A DNA stretch of 64,000 nucleotides, taken from Eudorina sp. 2006-703-Eu-15 (Eukaryota > Chlorophyta > Chlorophyceae > Chlamydomonadales > Volvocaceae). How positions within the stretch are numbered: position 1 is the stretch's first letter; each line of letters begins with the position of its first letter. The position numbers were made by a program, and so were the translations under genes. Below, piece after piece: positions 1 through 12,354 of this stretch. Below the pieces are notes generated by a model. That model was not told the origin of the DNA and ran no database searches. It saw nothing but the letters and a program-made list of their open reading frames with translations. The stretch spans positions 310,001 through 374,000 of the forward strand of contig BDSI01000033.1 in NCBI GenBank assembly GCA_003117195.1, written 5' to 3'.

Positions 1-3000
1 CTGCCTCCTATCGCAACACCGAAGCTGGTGCGCAGGCCGCCGCCACCACCACCGCCGCCACTCGCAAAGCGAGGCGCGCCACCGCCACCCGCTGAGAAGC
101 TGCCCAGGTTACCCAGCAGCGCCTTGAGGCACGCCAGCAGCGCTTCACATGCCGCCGCGTCCAGGACCTACGGCGCACGTAAGGGCAACCGAAGGCGCCA
201 ACCCGGCGGGTCACCGCTGTCCGCATTCAACGCTGTTACTGTGTCAGCAATAGCTTGCACACTCACACCCTCCACCCATGGGTGTGCCCGGGTTCGTTTC
301 GGGTTTCTTTCTTTTTTCTATTTAAGCCTCCACCCATCCAACCCATCCACCGCCAGCCACGACCTCAATGCTGCCCCATGATATGGTCAGCTGTGGGACA
401 CAAGTGGTGCGGGGGGCGGGGGCCGAGCTCCGCGCGGCGACGCACCTCCGGGATTGCTGCGGCAGCACCGGGCCCCGCCAGCCCCGCCGGCGTCGCGTGC
501 AGCTGTGCTGCCAACAGGGCGGTGACCTCCAGCAGCAGCTGCAGCGCCGCCGCCCTGCAGCCGTAGCTGGCGGCGGGGTTGTCCAGGAACGCGACGGCCA
601 CGGTGCGCAGCAGGCGCGCGGGCGACAGCGCGGCCAGAACTTGCAGGGCCTGCTGCAGCGGCAGCCGCGTGCGGGCGCACCTGAGGGAGGGACCCGGGGG
701 GTTAAGGGGGCGCGGGGGCCGTTGCGGCCAGACGGGGTTGGCAGTGGTGGAGGAGGACGAAGTCGACTGTGACAGGTATGGGAGACGCTCTATTGCACGA
801 ATGATCACCAATCGGATTTCGTAGGAACAGATGAAATGGAATGGGGAGCGGAAAACGGCATTTTAGACCTGGCCAGCCGGGGGCCGGGGGAACAGGCGCG
901 ACGCGACGGTGGGGGTATGAGAGGCCGGAACGGCGCCACCGAGGCGGCGTAGCTGGCGCTTGGAGGAAGCGAAAGAGGACCGGGGACTACGCAGTACGCA
1001 CCCTGGCGATGGCGATGGCGTGGCCAAGGCCCCGCGCGCCCCGACGCGACGCACCTGACCAGGTCCACGAGGGTCGCCAGGACCGTCACCGTGCACTGCA
1101 GCTGCGCATGTGTGTGCGGGAACATGGCGAGGTCGGGGGCGGACACTACGGGCGCGGCGCTGCCGGCCAGCGCCACGGGCAGCAGCGGGGGCTCCACGGC
1201 CGCGTCGGGCGCCGACAGCACCTCCAGGGCGCTCCGGGAAAGGTACTCGGCGAGGTGCAGCAGCTGGAGCTGCGAGGTGGCGCGCGTGGGGAGCGGGCGG
1301 AAGACGGACACGGAGCGGGTGTCTAAGGGGTGGGTGGGAATGTGGGAATGTGCATTGTGCGGGCGGGTGAGGGAGGGTCTGTGGCCAGGGCGGGTGATTC
1401 GGTGGGGGAAGGGCTTTGTGCAGCGCGACGCAGTCCGTGATTGGCATTGCGGGTGGTGTGGTGGGCTGGCTGCTTTCCTTGATCCTGTCATGCAGGCAGC
1501 GCAGCCTCCTGCGGCGCTGCGCGCTCGACATTTCGTTGCCCCATGACACAGATGTCACCAACGGGTCGCGCCTTGTTGGTTGAAGACCGGAACCCCGCTA
1601 CGGCGGCTGCAACTCTCATGCCGGCGCATCACGACGCCGACTGGCCCCAACCGCCTCATCAGTCATCACCTCACCCTCCGCACCACCCCCATCTCACCTG
1701 GCTGACGGCCCCCGAGGCAAGCGCCCTCCGCAGCAGCTCCAACAGCTCCCCCCACAACGCCCGGTCCTCGGCGCTGATGGGCGCATTGGAGAGCAGCCCG
1801 TCAAAGTGCACCTGGCGGTCAGGTTGACGGTCGGCGGGGGGGAGGGGACTGGGGGAAGTGGTAGGAGAGTTGGTAGGCAACCCATATGAGCAGACAGCGA
1901 GAGGGAGAAAGGGAACACGGGGGGGCTGATCACGAACGAAATATATCCCGGCTGGCTTACGCCAGGCGCCAGACGGGGGACCCGGGCGGCGGCGTTGCCC
2001 AGCTCTCCACGCACGGGTCTGATGTCCTGCAGTTTGGATATTAGCTGCCGCAAGGGCCTGCGCCACACTGCATAAGAGCCTCCTGGAGCGGCGACGATCA
2101 ATACCCACATAAACAAGGCCGTCACAGGTTGCTCAGCCCTCCCGGTTAACTTGCAACGGCCGGGAGTCCGCCGATTACTTCTGGAAACGCCGCCACCCTA
2201 CCTCCCCACCCTACGTGGCAGCAGCGCAGTATAAATATGTCTACCACTTTCCCATATCCCCACCCTGCCGCACCCCACCTGCCAGTCCGCAGCCGCCAGC
2301 GCCGCGGCACCCTGTCGGGTGCTCGCCGCCACCTGCAGCTCCCGCAGCGCCGCAGTGCATTCCGGGTGGGAGGTGGCTGCGCGCACTGCGGCCAGGCCGC
2401 GGGACACCAGGCCCGCCGGCGCCACGGCCCGGATGCTGGCCGCGAGGGTGTGCAGCGCGGCGGGCGGCAGGCCGCCCAGGCAGTCTGCGGGCACACACAC
2501 GCGCAGACACACGCACGCTCTCTTATACACACGCACGCACGCGCATGCGCACACATGGACAGAGGGTTGCCACATAATGCGAAACGACACATCCTGCCAA
2601 AATCGCATTACCGCCACCACTTCTACCACTACGAGCCACTCCGGCATTTCCTCCGCATCTCCTGGCTCGCCGACCTGAAAAAGCCCGGAAAATCTGGTCT
2701 CCAGTTCGGAGGCGGGTGGCGGCACCTCACACGCCGGCCGGACGCGGCCTGTACCTGGGCGCTCGTTCATGAGGGTGAGGAGGCGGCGCAGGTCGCCCCC
2801 GGCCGCCTGCAGCGCCTGGCGCTCCTGGATGAGGAGCACCACCAGGTGCCGCTGCTCCGCAACCAGGTCTGGCGGGGATGGGGGGGGGCAAGCGTAAAGC
2901 GCAGCGTAGCACAGCGGTGGTGGAGGTCGTGGTGTTGGTCGCCCGGAGCAGGCCCGGGATGGGGTGAGCGGAATTGGTGGTCTGTCACGGCGCGGACCGG

Positions 3001-6000
3001 CCGTCGCCGAGCCGCATGCAGGCATGCAGGGGCTCTCAGGCCCCCGATCGCAATGCGCGCATCGCAGCGACGTATGCGTGGTATGTGCCGCGAGCCGCGA
3101 GGAGTCCCCAGGTACAGGAATGAGGCAGTGACAGGGATCGCGATCGGCATGCACTGAACGCCGTCAGCTCCGCACAGCCGCGCCGCACGGTCCGACAGGA
3201 ACATGTCGTTGCACGCAAGCCCGACGCCGCAGTGGCCGCGGCGGCGCAGCGGACTCTGGATCCCAGGTCTGGCTGCCCCGGGGCAGTCAACCGCCCACCC
3301 ACCCACCCACCCACCTTGGAGCCGCGGCTTCCCCTCGAGCGCGACTGGCTCCGCCCCCGACGACTGGCAAGCCGGCGGCAAGCGCACCCACGTGATCCGG
3401 CATGGAAAGCTGTAGCGCCGCTGAAATGGGTACGGCAGCAGCAGCACGTCGCCCGAGCTGCCCGTCCCCCTGCCAGTACCCACGCCGCCGCCTGCGCCGC
3501 CGGCACCGCCCTGCGACGATGCCGGCGGCGCTGTGGTCGCCGCCGCGGCCGCCGCCACGCCCTTGGCCAGCGCCTCCCAGCCCGGCCATCGGTCTGCCTC
3601 AGCGCCGAAGCAAAGCGCAGCCAGCAGCCGCGCCACCCCCCTCCGCACCGTCACCATACTGTGGAACACCAGCGGCAGCATTCCGCCCGCCAGCATCTCC
3701 AGTCCGCCTCCTCCCCCACCATCACCACCTGCGGCACCCGCCACCGCCCCGTTCCCCGCGGTCGCTGCCGCAGGTGGCGTTCCCGCGCCGCTGGCCGGCG
3801 CCTGTCCGGCCCCGCGCTGCGGGGCCAGCAGCCAGGCTCGCACTCGCGGGCTCCGGGCCGCCAGCACGAAGAGCAGGTTGATGGCAGCCAAGGGCAGCTG
3901 CACGTCCAGCGTCGAGAGCAGGTCCGGGGCGGGCGGGGGCAGCCCCGCGGCCGCCAGAGCCCCCAACTGGCTGGCACCCAGGGGCGCGTCGGTGGTCGGG
4001 TCGCGCAGCGACGCCACGCAGGCGATGGTGTGCAAGCTGCCCTGGAGCGCGGAGGGCAGGCGCGGAGAAGCAGCTCGATTGGGGCTGTCACCCGTGGGTG
4101 CCCCCAACGCCGTGACGGTGCCGCAGCCTCGCATAGAAGAGATACATGGGCCGGCCGCTAACCGCACATCCCCATGCATCAAAAGACTTGAGTGTATACG
4201 GTATGTATGCGCGTGCATTCACCAACCATGTGTGCGCGCATTCACATGTCCATATCGATAGAGACTCAAGACCACGTGTGCAGCGGACGACGGGCGCTGC
4301 ACAACGCCTACCGGCTCCTCCAGCACCGCCCTCAGTCGCTCCTCCGCCGTCAGCGCCAGCATCTGCTCGGCCGCGGAGCGCCGCAGCTCCAGCGCCAGGC
4401 CCCCGTTGGCCAGGATGGCCAGCAGGTTGGACACGTCCGCGGGGCGGAAGCTGCGGGCCAGTCGCGGGTTGGCTGCGGGGACCACCAGGTCGTCCCGCGC
4501 ACCGTTGTCCAGGCACACCTGCGATCGGGCGGAGAGGAGGGGAGGAGTGCAGGTAATTGCAATAGTAGATACGGTAAGTTGAAACTGCGGTGACTGCCAG
4601 AGACAGGGAGGGGAAGGGGTGAGGGGAGGGGGTGCAGGAAGGGGTAGGATAGGATTTGGAGGCTTGCACGAATGAGAGAGGGTCGGGGGTATAGGAAATT
4701 GGTAGACATTTTGGTTGGGGTTGGGGTGGGCGTCGATTGGCTCGGTCGTGCACACGGGGGGGGCACTGGAATGGAACACAGCGCTGATAACGTGGCAGGG
4801 AGTGGGTCAGGAACAAGGCGGCCATATTCAGCCGGCAACGGCCGTCCAGGCCAACTGCGACGTGTGCTGCACTTGGGATAGATTTGTCAGGTGATGGGCA
4901 CGCAGAGGTCTGCCCTGGTTGTCACCGCTCATTGCTGGCAGGCGGCAGCGGAGGCGCTGGGGTGCGCGGGCCGCATTGCCAGCAGAACGACCCGCGGGAT
5001 CAACGAACCGGATTGCGCACCCGGAACGGGTCAGCCACGTGCGGCTCGTCCAGGGCGATGGCCACTCCTCCCGCCTCCTGCAGCCGCTCCGCAAGCCGGC
5101 GCGCCGCGGCCTGGCGGCGCTCCGCGTCGCTGCTGTACAGCTCCAGGAGGGGCGCCTGCAGGCGCCCCCAGTCCGGCGGCGCATCGCCGCCGCCGCTGCC
5201 GCCGCACTCCGGGTAGTTGCACCCTTCCGACTCCAGCGGTGCACCCTCGCGGCCGCGCTCGCCCGCCTCCATGCTGGCCGCGAGGGCCCCCACCTGCGGG
5301 TCGGCCTCGTAGAGGCGGATCCAGAAGGACCACGGCTGGACGCCTGCGGTGGTGGGGGTTCCCGTGGCGCGCACCTCAAGACGCGGCCGCCCAGACGGTC
5401 AGACGGCCAGCGGAGGACCCCAAACTCTGGAACCGGGACATGGCCTCCAGGGCGAAATTGTGGTGTGCTTGCCCCCGTCTGGGCTGCCTTAAAAGCTGGA
5501 ACCAAGGAGATTCCCCACAACAGCCCACCATGATCCCCCAGCACCCCAACTTGTCACCCCACTGAGCACCCCACTGAGCACCCCGAACCAGACGTACATG
5601 ACTGCACGGCTGCGTCCGGCAGCGCACCCAGCAGTATCCGAGCCACCTGGCGCCGGGTGCGCTCGTCGGACAGCCCCAGCACCACCAGCCGCTCCAGAAC
5701 CGCCTGCAGTGCACGGAGGTAGGGTTGCCGGCCAGCAGGCCGGCCGCCGGGCAGGTGGGTGCGGCTGTGTGCGAGAGGCGACCCGCGCTGTGAGATCTGG
5801 GTTCAAGGCGCTGCGCCGACCCTGCTCCGAAGCAAGGTACGCTTGATCACACGGAGAGCATCAGCGCGGCACGCGCCTGCCTGTGCGCGACGTATGGCGC
5901 GGTCCCGGATTCCGGTCACGATGAGACGACGCAAGGGGGGGAGCGCACATCACATGCATCCCTGTCCTGCTCGCAGCTCCCCGCCTTCCGCGTCCCACCA

Positions 6001-9000
6001 CGTACGGCCGTGGCGTACCTTCCGCGACAGCAGCCGCAGCAGCGGGTGGCCTGGCCGCGCCCGCGCCTCCGACAGCAGCCCCTCCAGCAGGCTGTAGCAG
6101 GCCATCGCCACCGCCGGCGACGCATGAGACAGCAACGACAGGAACACCTCCTCTGCTTCGTCCTGCTGCACCCACGCCCCCTCATCTGCCTCTCCGCGTC
6201 TCGCGCCGCCCTGGCCGCCGCCGCCGCCCTCGTCTCCGGCCCCGCACACCAGCGCCAGCCCCTGCACCAGGCCCTCCAACAGCCCGTCCTGACCCGGCAG
6301 GTGCAGCGCCGGCAGCGCCCGCCGCAGCTGCGCCAGCCACGCCCCTGGCGGCAGCTCGCCTGCGCGCAGCGCCGGCAGCTGCCGCAGCGCCGCCTCGCCC
6401 GCCGCCGCCGCGACCTCACCTGCCGCCGCCACCTCCAGCAGAGCGCCCACATCGGGGCGCAGCACCGCCAGCAGCGGCAACAGCGCCCGACGTGCGCCGG
6501 GCAGCAGCGCCGCCAGCACCTCATCTCGCGCCACGGCTGCGGCCGCATCCGTGAGCGCTGCTGGGACCACGCCCTTCGCCTCCCAGAGCTCCCGCGGCAG
6601 GGCCGCCAGCAGCTGGATCGACAGGGCCAGGACCGCCGCCGCAGGGGCGTTGAGGACCGGCGGCAGCGGCCCGACGGTGCCATCGCGCGCGAAAGCCTGG
6701 ACGATGGGCGGGCTGTCCGCCCGCGCCATGGAGAGGTTCGCGACGAGCGCGCGGGAGAGGGCCTGTGGCGCGAACCGTTATGGCGGGGGTGTGGCGTAGG
6801 TGAGTGAGTGATTGAAGTGAACCCGGCACGATGGCACGCCCTCCGGGCACCGGTGGTTCCGCGACTGTGTGGACCAGCAGGTCTCCGAATTCGGGCAGAC
6901 AACCACTGTCCAGCGATTCGGGACGTGATGCCTGGCGTGCCACGAATGACGGAAGGACGCGACGGGGCCGAAGCTGAGTACCGCCGAGGAACCCAGGATT
7001 TGAACACGCGCAGTGAATACTCTGAAGTCGGGATGGTCAGGACGCCGCACGGTACTTGCTCTCCTCGCCCAAGGCATCGCGCGTGCAAATGCGCCCCCGC
7101 ACCTGCAGCAGCTGCGTCCACCTGGCGCGGTCCACCTCGCCCGCGCCCGGCAGCGTGCCGTCCCGGCCCACCAGCAGCAGCGGCAGCAACTCCTCCGCCA
7201 GCGGCGCCAGAGCGAAGAGGCGGTGCGGGTCGCGGAGCGCATGGAACACCTGGCGGCGCGGGGAGGAGGGAGGGCGGGAGGAAAGCCACACCGGTTGCCC
7301 AGGCACCGCCATGCGGTACATCCAAGGCCACAGACGGCTGGGCACAGGGTGCACAGGTGGACGAAGCAATGCCCACCAAAGACATGCAGCTCCCCAGGGA
7401 CAGACTGAACCCACGCGTCCATTACGGTGGTTGCGGAACCCGTTCAGAATCCGCTACAGCGAATCCCCAACCCGCAGTTTGAAGCTTTGAACCATCCCGT
7501 GTGTCCATCCCGCGCCCGCCCATCCATCCACCTGGAGGGCAATGTCGTACGCCCTTAGAGTCACATTGACCGGCGGGTCGTCGCCCGGGGCGGCGGCGCC
7601 CGCCCCCGCCGGCATCGGCTGCGGCAGCAGCGCCTGCGCGTGCGGCGCCCGCCGCTGCTCCTGCTCCTGCCCCGCACCACCGAGGAGATTCATCGACGGC
7701 ACGTCAGTCCTGCCCGCGCTGCACTCCGGGGATCTCGACGGGCTGGCCCATGCACTACGCCGCGCCGCCGACTCCTCTCCATGAGCCCCCGAGTCACCGG
7801 GGCCCCCGGCGGCGGCGGCCGCAGCGCCCCCGCCGGCGGCACCGCAGCTGGTGTACATGGGTTCTGTCGCCAGAAGCATCGCGCGCTTGACCTGCGCCAC
7901 CAGCCGCAGCAAGCAACTCGCCGCCACGGCCACCAGCTCGGGCGACGACCCGGCGGTGGTGATGAGGGCGGTCAGATGGCCCTGAGGCGAGGGTCCAGGG
8001 AGGCATCAGCAACCGGGGCAGGCGCAGCAGTGTCCGCAGCCGGACGACCGATGGTGGGTTGGCCCTGTTGGGGCTGTTAGTTCAGCATCCTCAAAACGCC
8101 TTGTAACGATTACTACCAACGCCCCCGCATATACACTGACAACGCCCGTTCCTCTTGTAAGTGAACCCCAAACGGCACACGACGTCATACCTCTTATGCT
8201 CCGGGGCCATGGAGCATGCACAAAACCATTTTCCTTGTTGCCGGCCCTTTTATTTTTTCGGCCTGTCCTTACTTGACACCGGAACACGCAACCGGCGGAA
8301 GGCATCGACCGGCAAGACCCACCACGATGCCGTGTCGCATGACGATCGCCTCCGCCGGGAGGTCCACCAGGAAGCAGCCGTGCAGCTGGATAAGCGCCGG
8401 CAGGATGACCCGTGGGTCGGCCGCGCACTTGAGCCGCAGCGACAGCTCGAACAGCTCCTGATCGTCTGCCTGGCCCAGCTGCACGGGCTGCAGCAGCCAA
8501 TCCCGGGGCGCTGTGCTGGCGGCCGCGGCAGTATCGGCGGCGACAGCCGTCAAATGCGGCTGCAGGTCCTCTGCAAGAAACAAGCAATGGGAGTCCGCGA
8601 CAGCTTGAGATACACAAGACTGAAGTACAGGTGATCCGTAATCTGCCGTCCCTGGGCAGCGGCACAGCCTGTGCGCGCAGCCCGGGTCTGGAGAAACAGA
8701 AGCATGCGGGTGCAGGAGGATGACCGGGGTGCAGGAGCCCGCCCCCACAGCACTCGCAATACATCCTTATTCGGAATGGAAGCGTGGTTGCTGCAGAGCT
8801 CCCGCTTGGACAGACCCGCCGAACCCCACCCGCAGACCCGTTCCGCAGCGCTCTCACCGCCGAGGTCATGCCGGCCCTGCCGGCCCGGGCCCTTCAGCGG
8901 CGGCCGCATCGCACTCCCCGCAGCCGCAGCAGCCGCACGGCTTGTACCGGGCCATCCGGCCGCCCCGTCGCGCGCGTCCGACCAGGCGCCTCCAAGCACG

Positions 9001-11706
9001 GAGCCTGCGATGCGCCCAACCAAGAGGCCAGGTTAATACCGCAAACACATTTACAGTCTGCTTTCCATGGGCCCACTCACCGACCAGTCCTGCACCAGTG
9101 GGCGTGCCCGGGTGGTTGGTCCTGCCCCACATTTGCACGCGGAGCGTGCAAAGGTGCAATGCACATCTTCGCCCCGCGGGACACCCGTCTGGGCCCGGTC
9201 GGGAAGCAAGCGGCGGCGGCACTGGCGCAGTGCGGCCCCCTCGCTGTCCGCACCTGCAGGCGTATCCATGCTCCGTGGCAGGCGCACTGCGGGCTGCGGC
9301 GAGTACGTGAAGGCCGGCGCGGGCCCGTGGGTCGGGAGCAGGGAGGCGCGCCCGGGGCTGCCACGTCCCGGTGGTGCGGCGCCGACTGTGCTGGGCGTGG
9401 GGAGGACGGCCGGCGCGGGCGCGGGCTGGTGGCCCCAGCGGCCAGCGTACGCGGGTCCATAGCGCGGCGTTGTGTCTGCACGGTTTCAGTGCGAGGCCGC
9501 AGGCGCACACGACCGTGTTGGCCGCGGCGGCGGTTACGACATAATTAAGCACAGCAAGGAGGGATCGCGAGGCATCGCGCTTGGCAAGACGGACTGGGCC
9601 GTGCTGGCTGCTAAACCGTGTCATCTAACATGACCATGGATGATATGCGCAAACACACATGCGTCCTGCCTGACATGGTGGAAACATACGGAGACCAAGG
9701 TGTGATGTGGGAGGCCCAGCGAGCCGGAGCTCCGCAGCTTGGGCCGCCTGGGTGTGAGTGCCTGAGTGTGAGTTACACTCGACACCCACAATCCAGTCAA
9801 CCCCAGTCGCAATTTTCCCTAGCTGTCGCTGTGTCCCAACGGCAGCGTGTCAATATCCCCTCAGACGGGGACTCCGCACAACAGTCCCGTATGAAGGCCC
9901 CAACATCCCAACCAGCACCCGCGCAGCGCAGTCCCCCAGGGCCCCCTTACCGGCAGCGGACGGCGCCAGGGCCGGCGTGGCCGGGTAGCAGGCACCCTGC
10001 GCTAGTGCCCAGGCGCAGGACGGTTGCGACCATGGCCGTGGGGGGACCCAGGAAGGCAGGGGCAGGCAGGCGCGTCGGAAGCCTCGGTGATTTACTAATG
10101 GCCAAGGAAGCCAACGCAAGCACAGCATCCTGCACTGGCGGCATTGGACCCAACGCCCGTCCCTGCAACCGCGCACCCCGCTCATGTTATAGACAGACAT
10201 ATCCGCACTAGCAACACACAGTTGACAATTCTCTCGATTGTCATGGCTCTACACCCCCAGCCCCACGGCCACGGTCCTGGCCCTCTGCAACCAACGACCC
10301 AAGCCGCGCCTCGCAGCACTGACCCACTACCCGCTGCACATACACCGAGTTCCCACTCTCTAACCCCCACTTGCATGTCATTATGCACTCCTTTACCCAA
10401 CGAACAGTAATACCCGGTTGCCCGGGCGGGTGTGTTTCATTTCCTGTGCAAGGATGTGAACATCACCTCCGCTTGTATTTATCAGCGCAACCCCCGCTCG
10501 ACCTCGGCCAGCGAGCGCCCGTCTCACCGCGCCTGTGTGCTTGGGCACCGCCAGTATCACTGAGAAGGCGTACCCCGCCGCCGCCTGCACCTCTCCATCA
10601 CGGCCCTGCTGCTGCAGCTGCCCCAGCAGCTGCTCCGCGCCCAGGTGCAGCAGCTGCCGTGCGGCCACCGGGGACGAAGCCGCAGCCTGGCCCAGGAGCA
10701 TGAGGACGGCCACATCGGTGGGGCCGCCATTATCCGAGTACTGTAGGCAGCCTTGGGAATCCTCCGTGGTGGCATTGGGGTTGGGAAGGGAGCACGCCAA
10801 GGTGTGAGCCAACGCGTTCCGGGCCGTTTACCGTGAACTGGTGTTGAAGGGGGGATGCAATGGCGTCAAGCAGCGGCGTTGGCTACGTTTGGAGGTGCGC
10901 AGGAACGCGAAGGGAGGTGAAGGAGATAAGGAGATGAGCATGGATGAACCCAAATCAGGAATGGAGGGGGGACGGCTGCGGCCGCGCGGCGCGGAATGGT
11001 GCGGCTGTGCGGTGCTGGTGGTGGAGGGGCGCAGGTGCGGGCAGATGGGGCAGAGCCGGCCTGGAGTGTATACTTCACCGCACGCACAGGACGGCCTGGG
11101 GGTTGGCGCGGTAAAGCTGAATCGATATCGAAACAATTGACACTCGGAGCCCGGATTGCTGTGACAGTTTCGGGCATATGACCTTTCCCGGCGAGCGGCA
11201 CGGCGGCGGAGGTGGCCCGCAGGCTTACCAAGCAGGCTCTTGAGCACGGTGCGGTCCTGCGGTAAGGGACACGGGGGGCCACAGGCGCTTTAATAGATCT
11301 GGCGGGACAGGGCAGCGTAAAGCTAGCCAGGTCTGAATCAGCTGGTCGGGAGGCTCGGACAATATCCAGTGATGAAGAAAAACACGAGGCCGTGTCAGTC
11401 TTGGTCATGACTTCGCGCAAAGCTGATGGTGGTGTGTGTGGCAGTAGCCAGCTTTCTCAAAGCTCCCCCGCCCCGACGGTAACAGCCGGCTGGTGGCGCT
11501 TTAAGGAATAGTGTGCAGTCGCGAATACGAATACGCTGCATTGGCGCACGTGTAGGTCGCGGCCGAACCGTTGTGCGGAAATTTGCTGCAAAGAGCACCC
11601 AAAATCGGCACCTTTGCCACATCTTCCAAAGACAGCAAGCGGTGCTTCAGCTTGAAGTCAAGGCTTTGCACTGCGCGGCGTCGGACTTCTGACAGCGGGT
11701 GCACTG
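1..11706 (-). CDS. RTTN: Rotatin-like centriole protein (partial, 3' end beyond window)
   Basis: Large helical armadillo/HEAT-type protein, probably the rotatin orthologue needed for building full-length centrioles and basal bodies. The first recognised block (11704 to about 11540) reads SEVRRRAVQSLDFKLKHRLL, which resembles the rotatin N-terminus as I know it. Another block carries DLPAEAIVMRHGIV, as in the family's N-terminal domain. Exons with matching splice sites and phases: 8570-8323, 7981-7532, 7249-7103, 6762-6019, 5703-5598, 5343-5021, 4518-4312, 4041-3315, 2868-2755, 2484-2279, 1811-1698, 1269-1055, 680-446 and 167 to beyond 1; these alone give over 1,300 residues. A clear upstream exon is 10740-10528. 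Smaller candidates are 11256-11229 and 10129-10096. Joins between 11.5 and 8.6 kb and the start codon are not resolved; no in-frame ATG precedes the first block, so a short upstream exon is likely. The family call rests on short motifs and overall helical Leu/Ala-rich repeats. Confidence 0.74.
280..328 (+). repeat. Dispersed repeat family R2
   Basis: GGGTGTGCCCGGGTTCGTTT then CGGGTTTCTTTC and an A/T-rich tail. Copies on the opposite strand occur in LRRC9 introns at 35981-36030 and 48608-48660, with a partial one at 26127-26147. Confidence 0.82.
2220..2262 (+). repeat. Intronic repeat family R1, antisense copy
   Basis: Core GTCTACCACTTTCCCATA, preceded by GCAGCGCAGTATAAAT. It lies in an intron of the minus-strand rotatin-like gene but reads in the opposite sense. 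Other copies: 4686-4715, 16951-16997, 39346-39399, 39680-39722, 43276-43312, 46329-46379. Confidence 0.8.
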
Positions 11707-11759
11707 CGAAATTGGCCAGGGAGCTGTCAGCAGCCCGTTTTACCGAGAACGATACAGAT

Positions 11760-12307
11760 ATGTAGGTGGCATACCTAGCTTGTCATTCGTTGCTGCAAGG
11801 AAACTTTGCTTTTCCTGCGTCCACATTTATGGATTTGACCAGCACCGGGCGTTGTTAACGACATGTATGACCCAATCAAACAATATGAGGTGAAAGTTCG
11901 CCAGCAGGTTCCGGCTCCGGGAAAAGACAAGGCAGCATGGAGCTGTTACAAGCAATTCGGACCAGGGTGTACTACGGTGGTCATTTCATTTTACAAGCCC
12001 CTGCATTCCTAAGCGCATACATGCGCCTGCAAACAAGCAAACCTACTTGTGCTTACAAATAATGACATAGGACACCATCCGAAACTGCCAGTTGAGTGGC
12101 AAGCTGGGAAGCGTTTTCGGTTTCGTGTTGTGCAGTACATTCCTCGCGTTGTGCCTTCCTTGCAAACTGAACCTCGAGCGTCAAGCTGAAACTCTCCCTA
12201 TGTTATTGCTTATCCTGCAGCCACCTGGTGATCTTACAGCGACATGCTTTAGTCAGGACTTGTACATGAGTGTTTAGGTTTCCAGAGCCGCTGCAGGTCA
12301 CGCACTA
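11760..12307. promoter_or_regulatory. Divergent intergenic region between rotatin-like gene and kinase 1
   Basis: About 550 bp of clearly lower GC than its surroundings, lying between the minus-strand rotatin-like gene and the plus-strand kinase. It probably holds both 5' UTRs and promoters and perhaps the missing first exon of the rotatin-like gene. I see no repeat, no RNA gene and no convincing ORF. A TATA box could not be assigned with confidence. Confidence 0.45.
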
Positions 12308-12346
12308 ATGGCGGTGGTGGTGGCGCTTTTATTAGCTTCGTGCTGA
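12308..12346 (+). promoter_or_regulatory. Short upstream ORF before kinase 1
   Basis: A 12-codon ORF (MAVVVALLLASC, stop at 12344-12346) ends 8 nt before the kinase ATG at 12355 and is in a different frame. If the transcript begins upstream, it could reduce translation of the kinase. The equivalent stretch in the second kinase copy is in frame with the protein (see findings), so it may instead be a fossil leader. The transcript start is unknown. Confidence 0.4.
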
Positions 12347-12354
12347 TAGTCACC

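Noticed and set aside
8006..9624. Several overlapping minus-strand frames as extra rotatin-like exons
   Set aside because: Only 8570-8323 has consistent splice phase and motif content; for 8.6-9.6 kb I could not choose between frames, so they are left unassigned.
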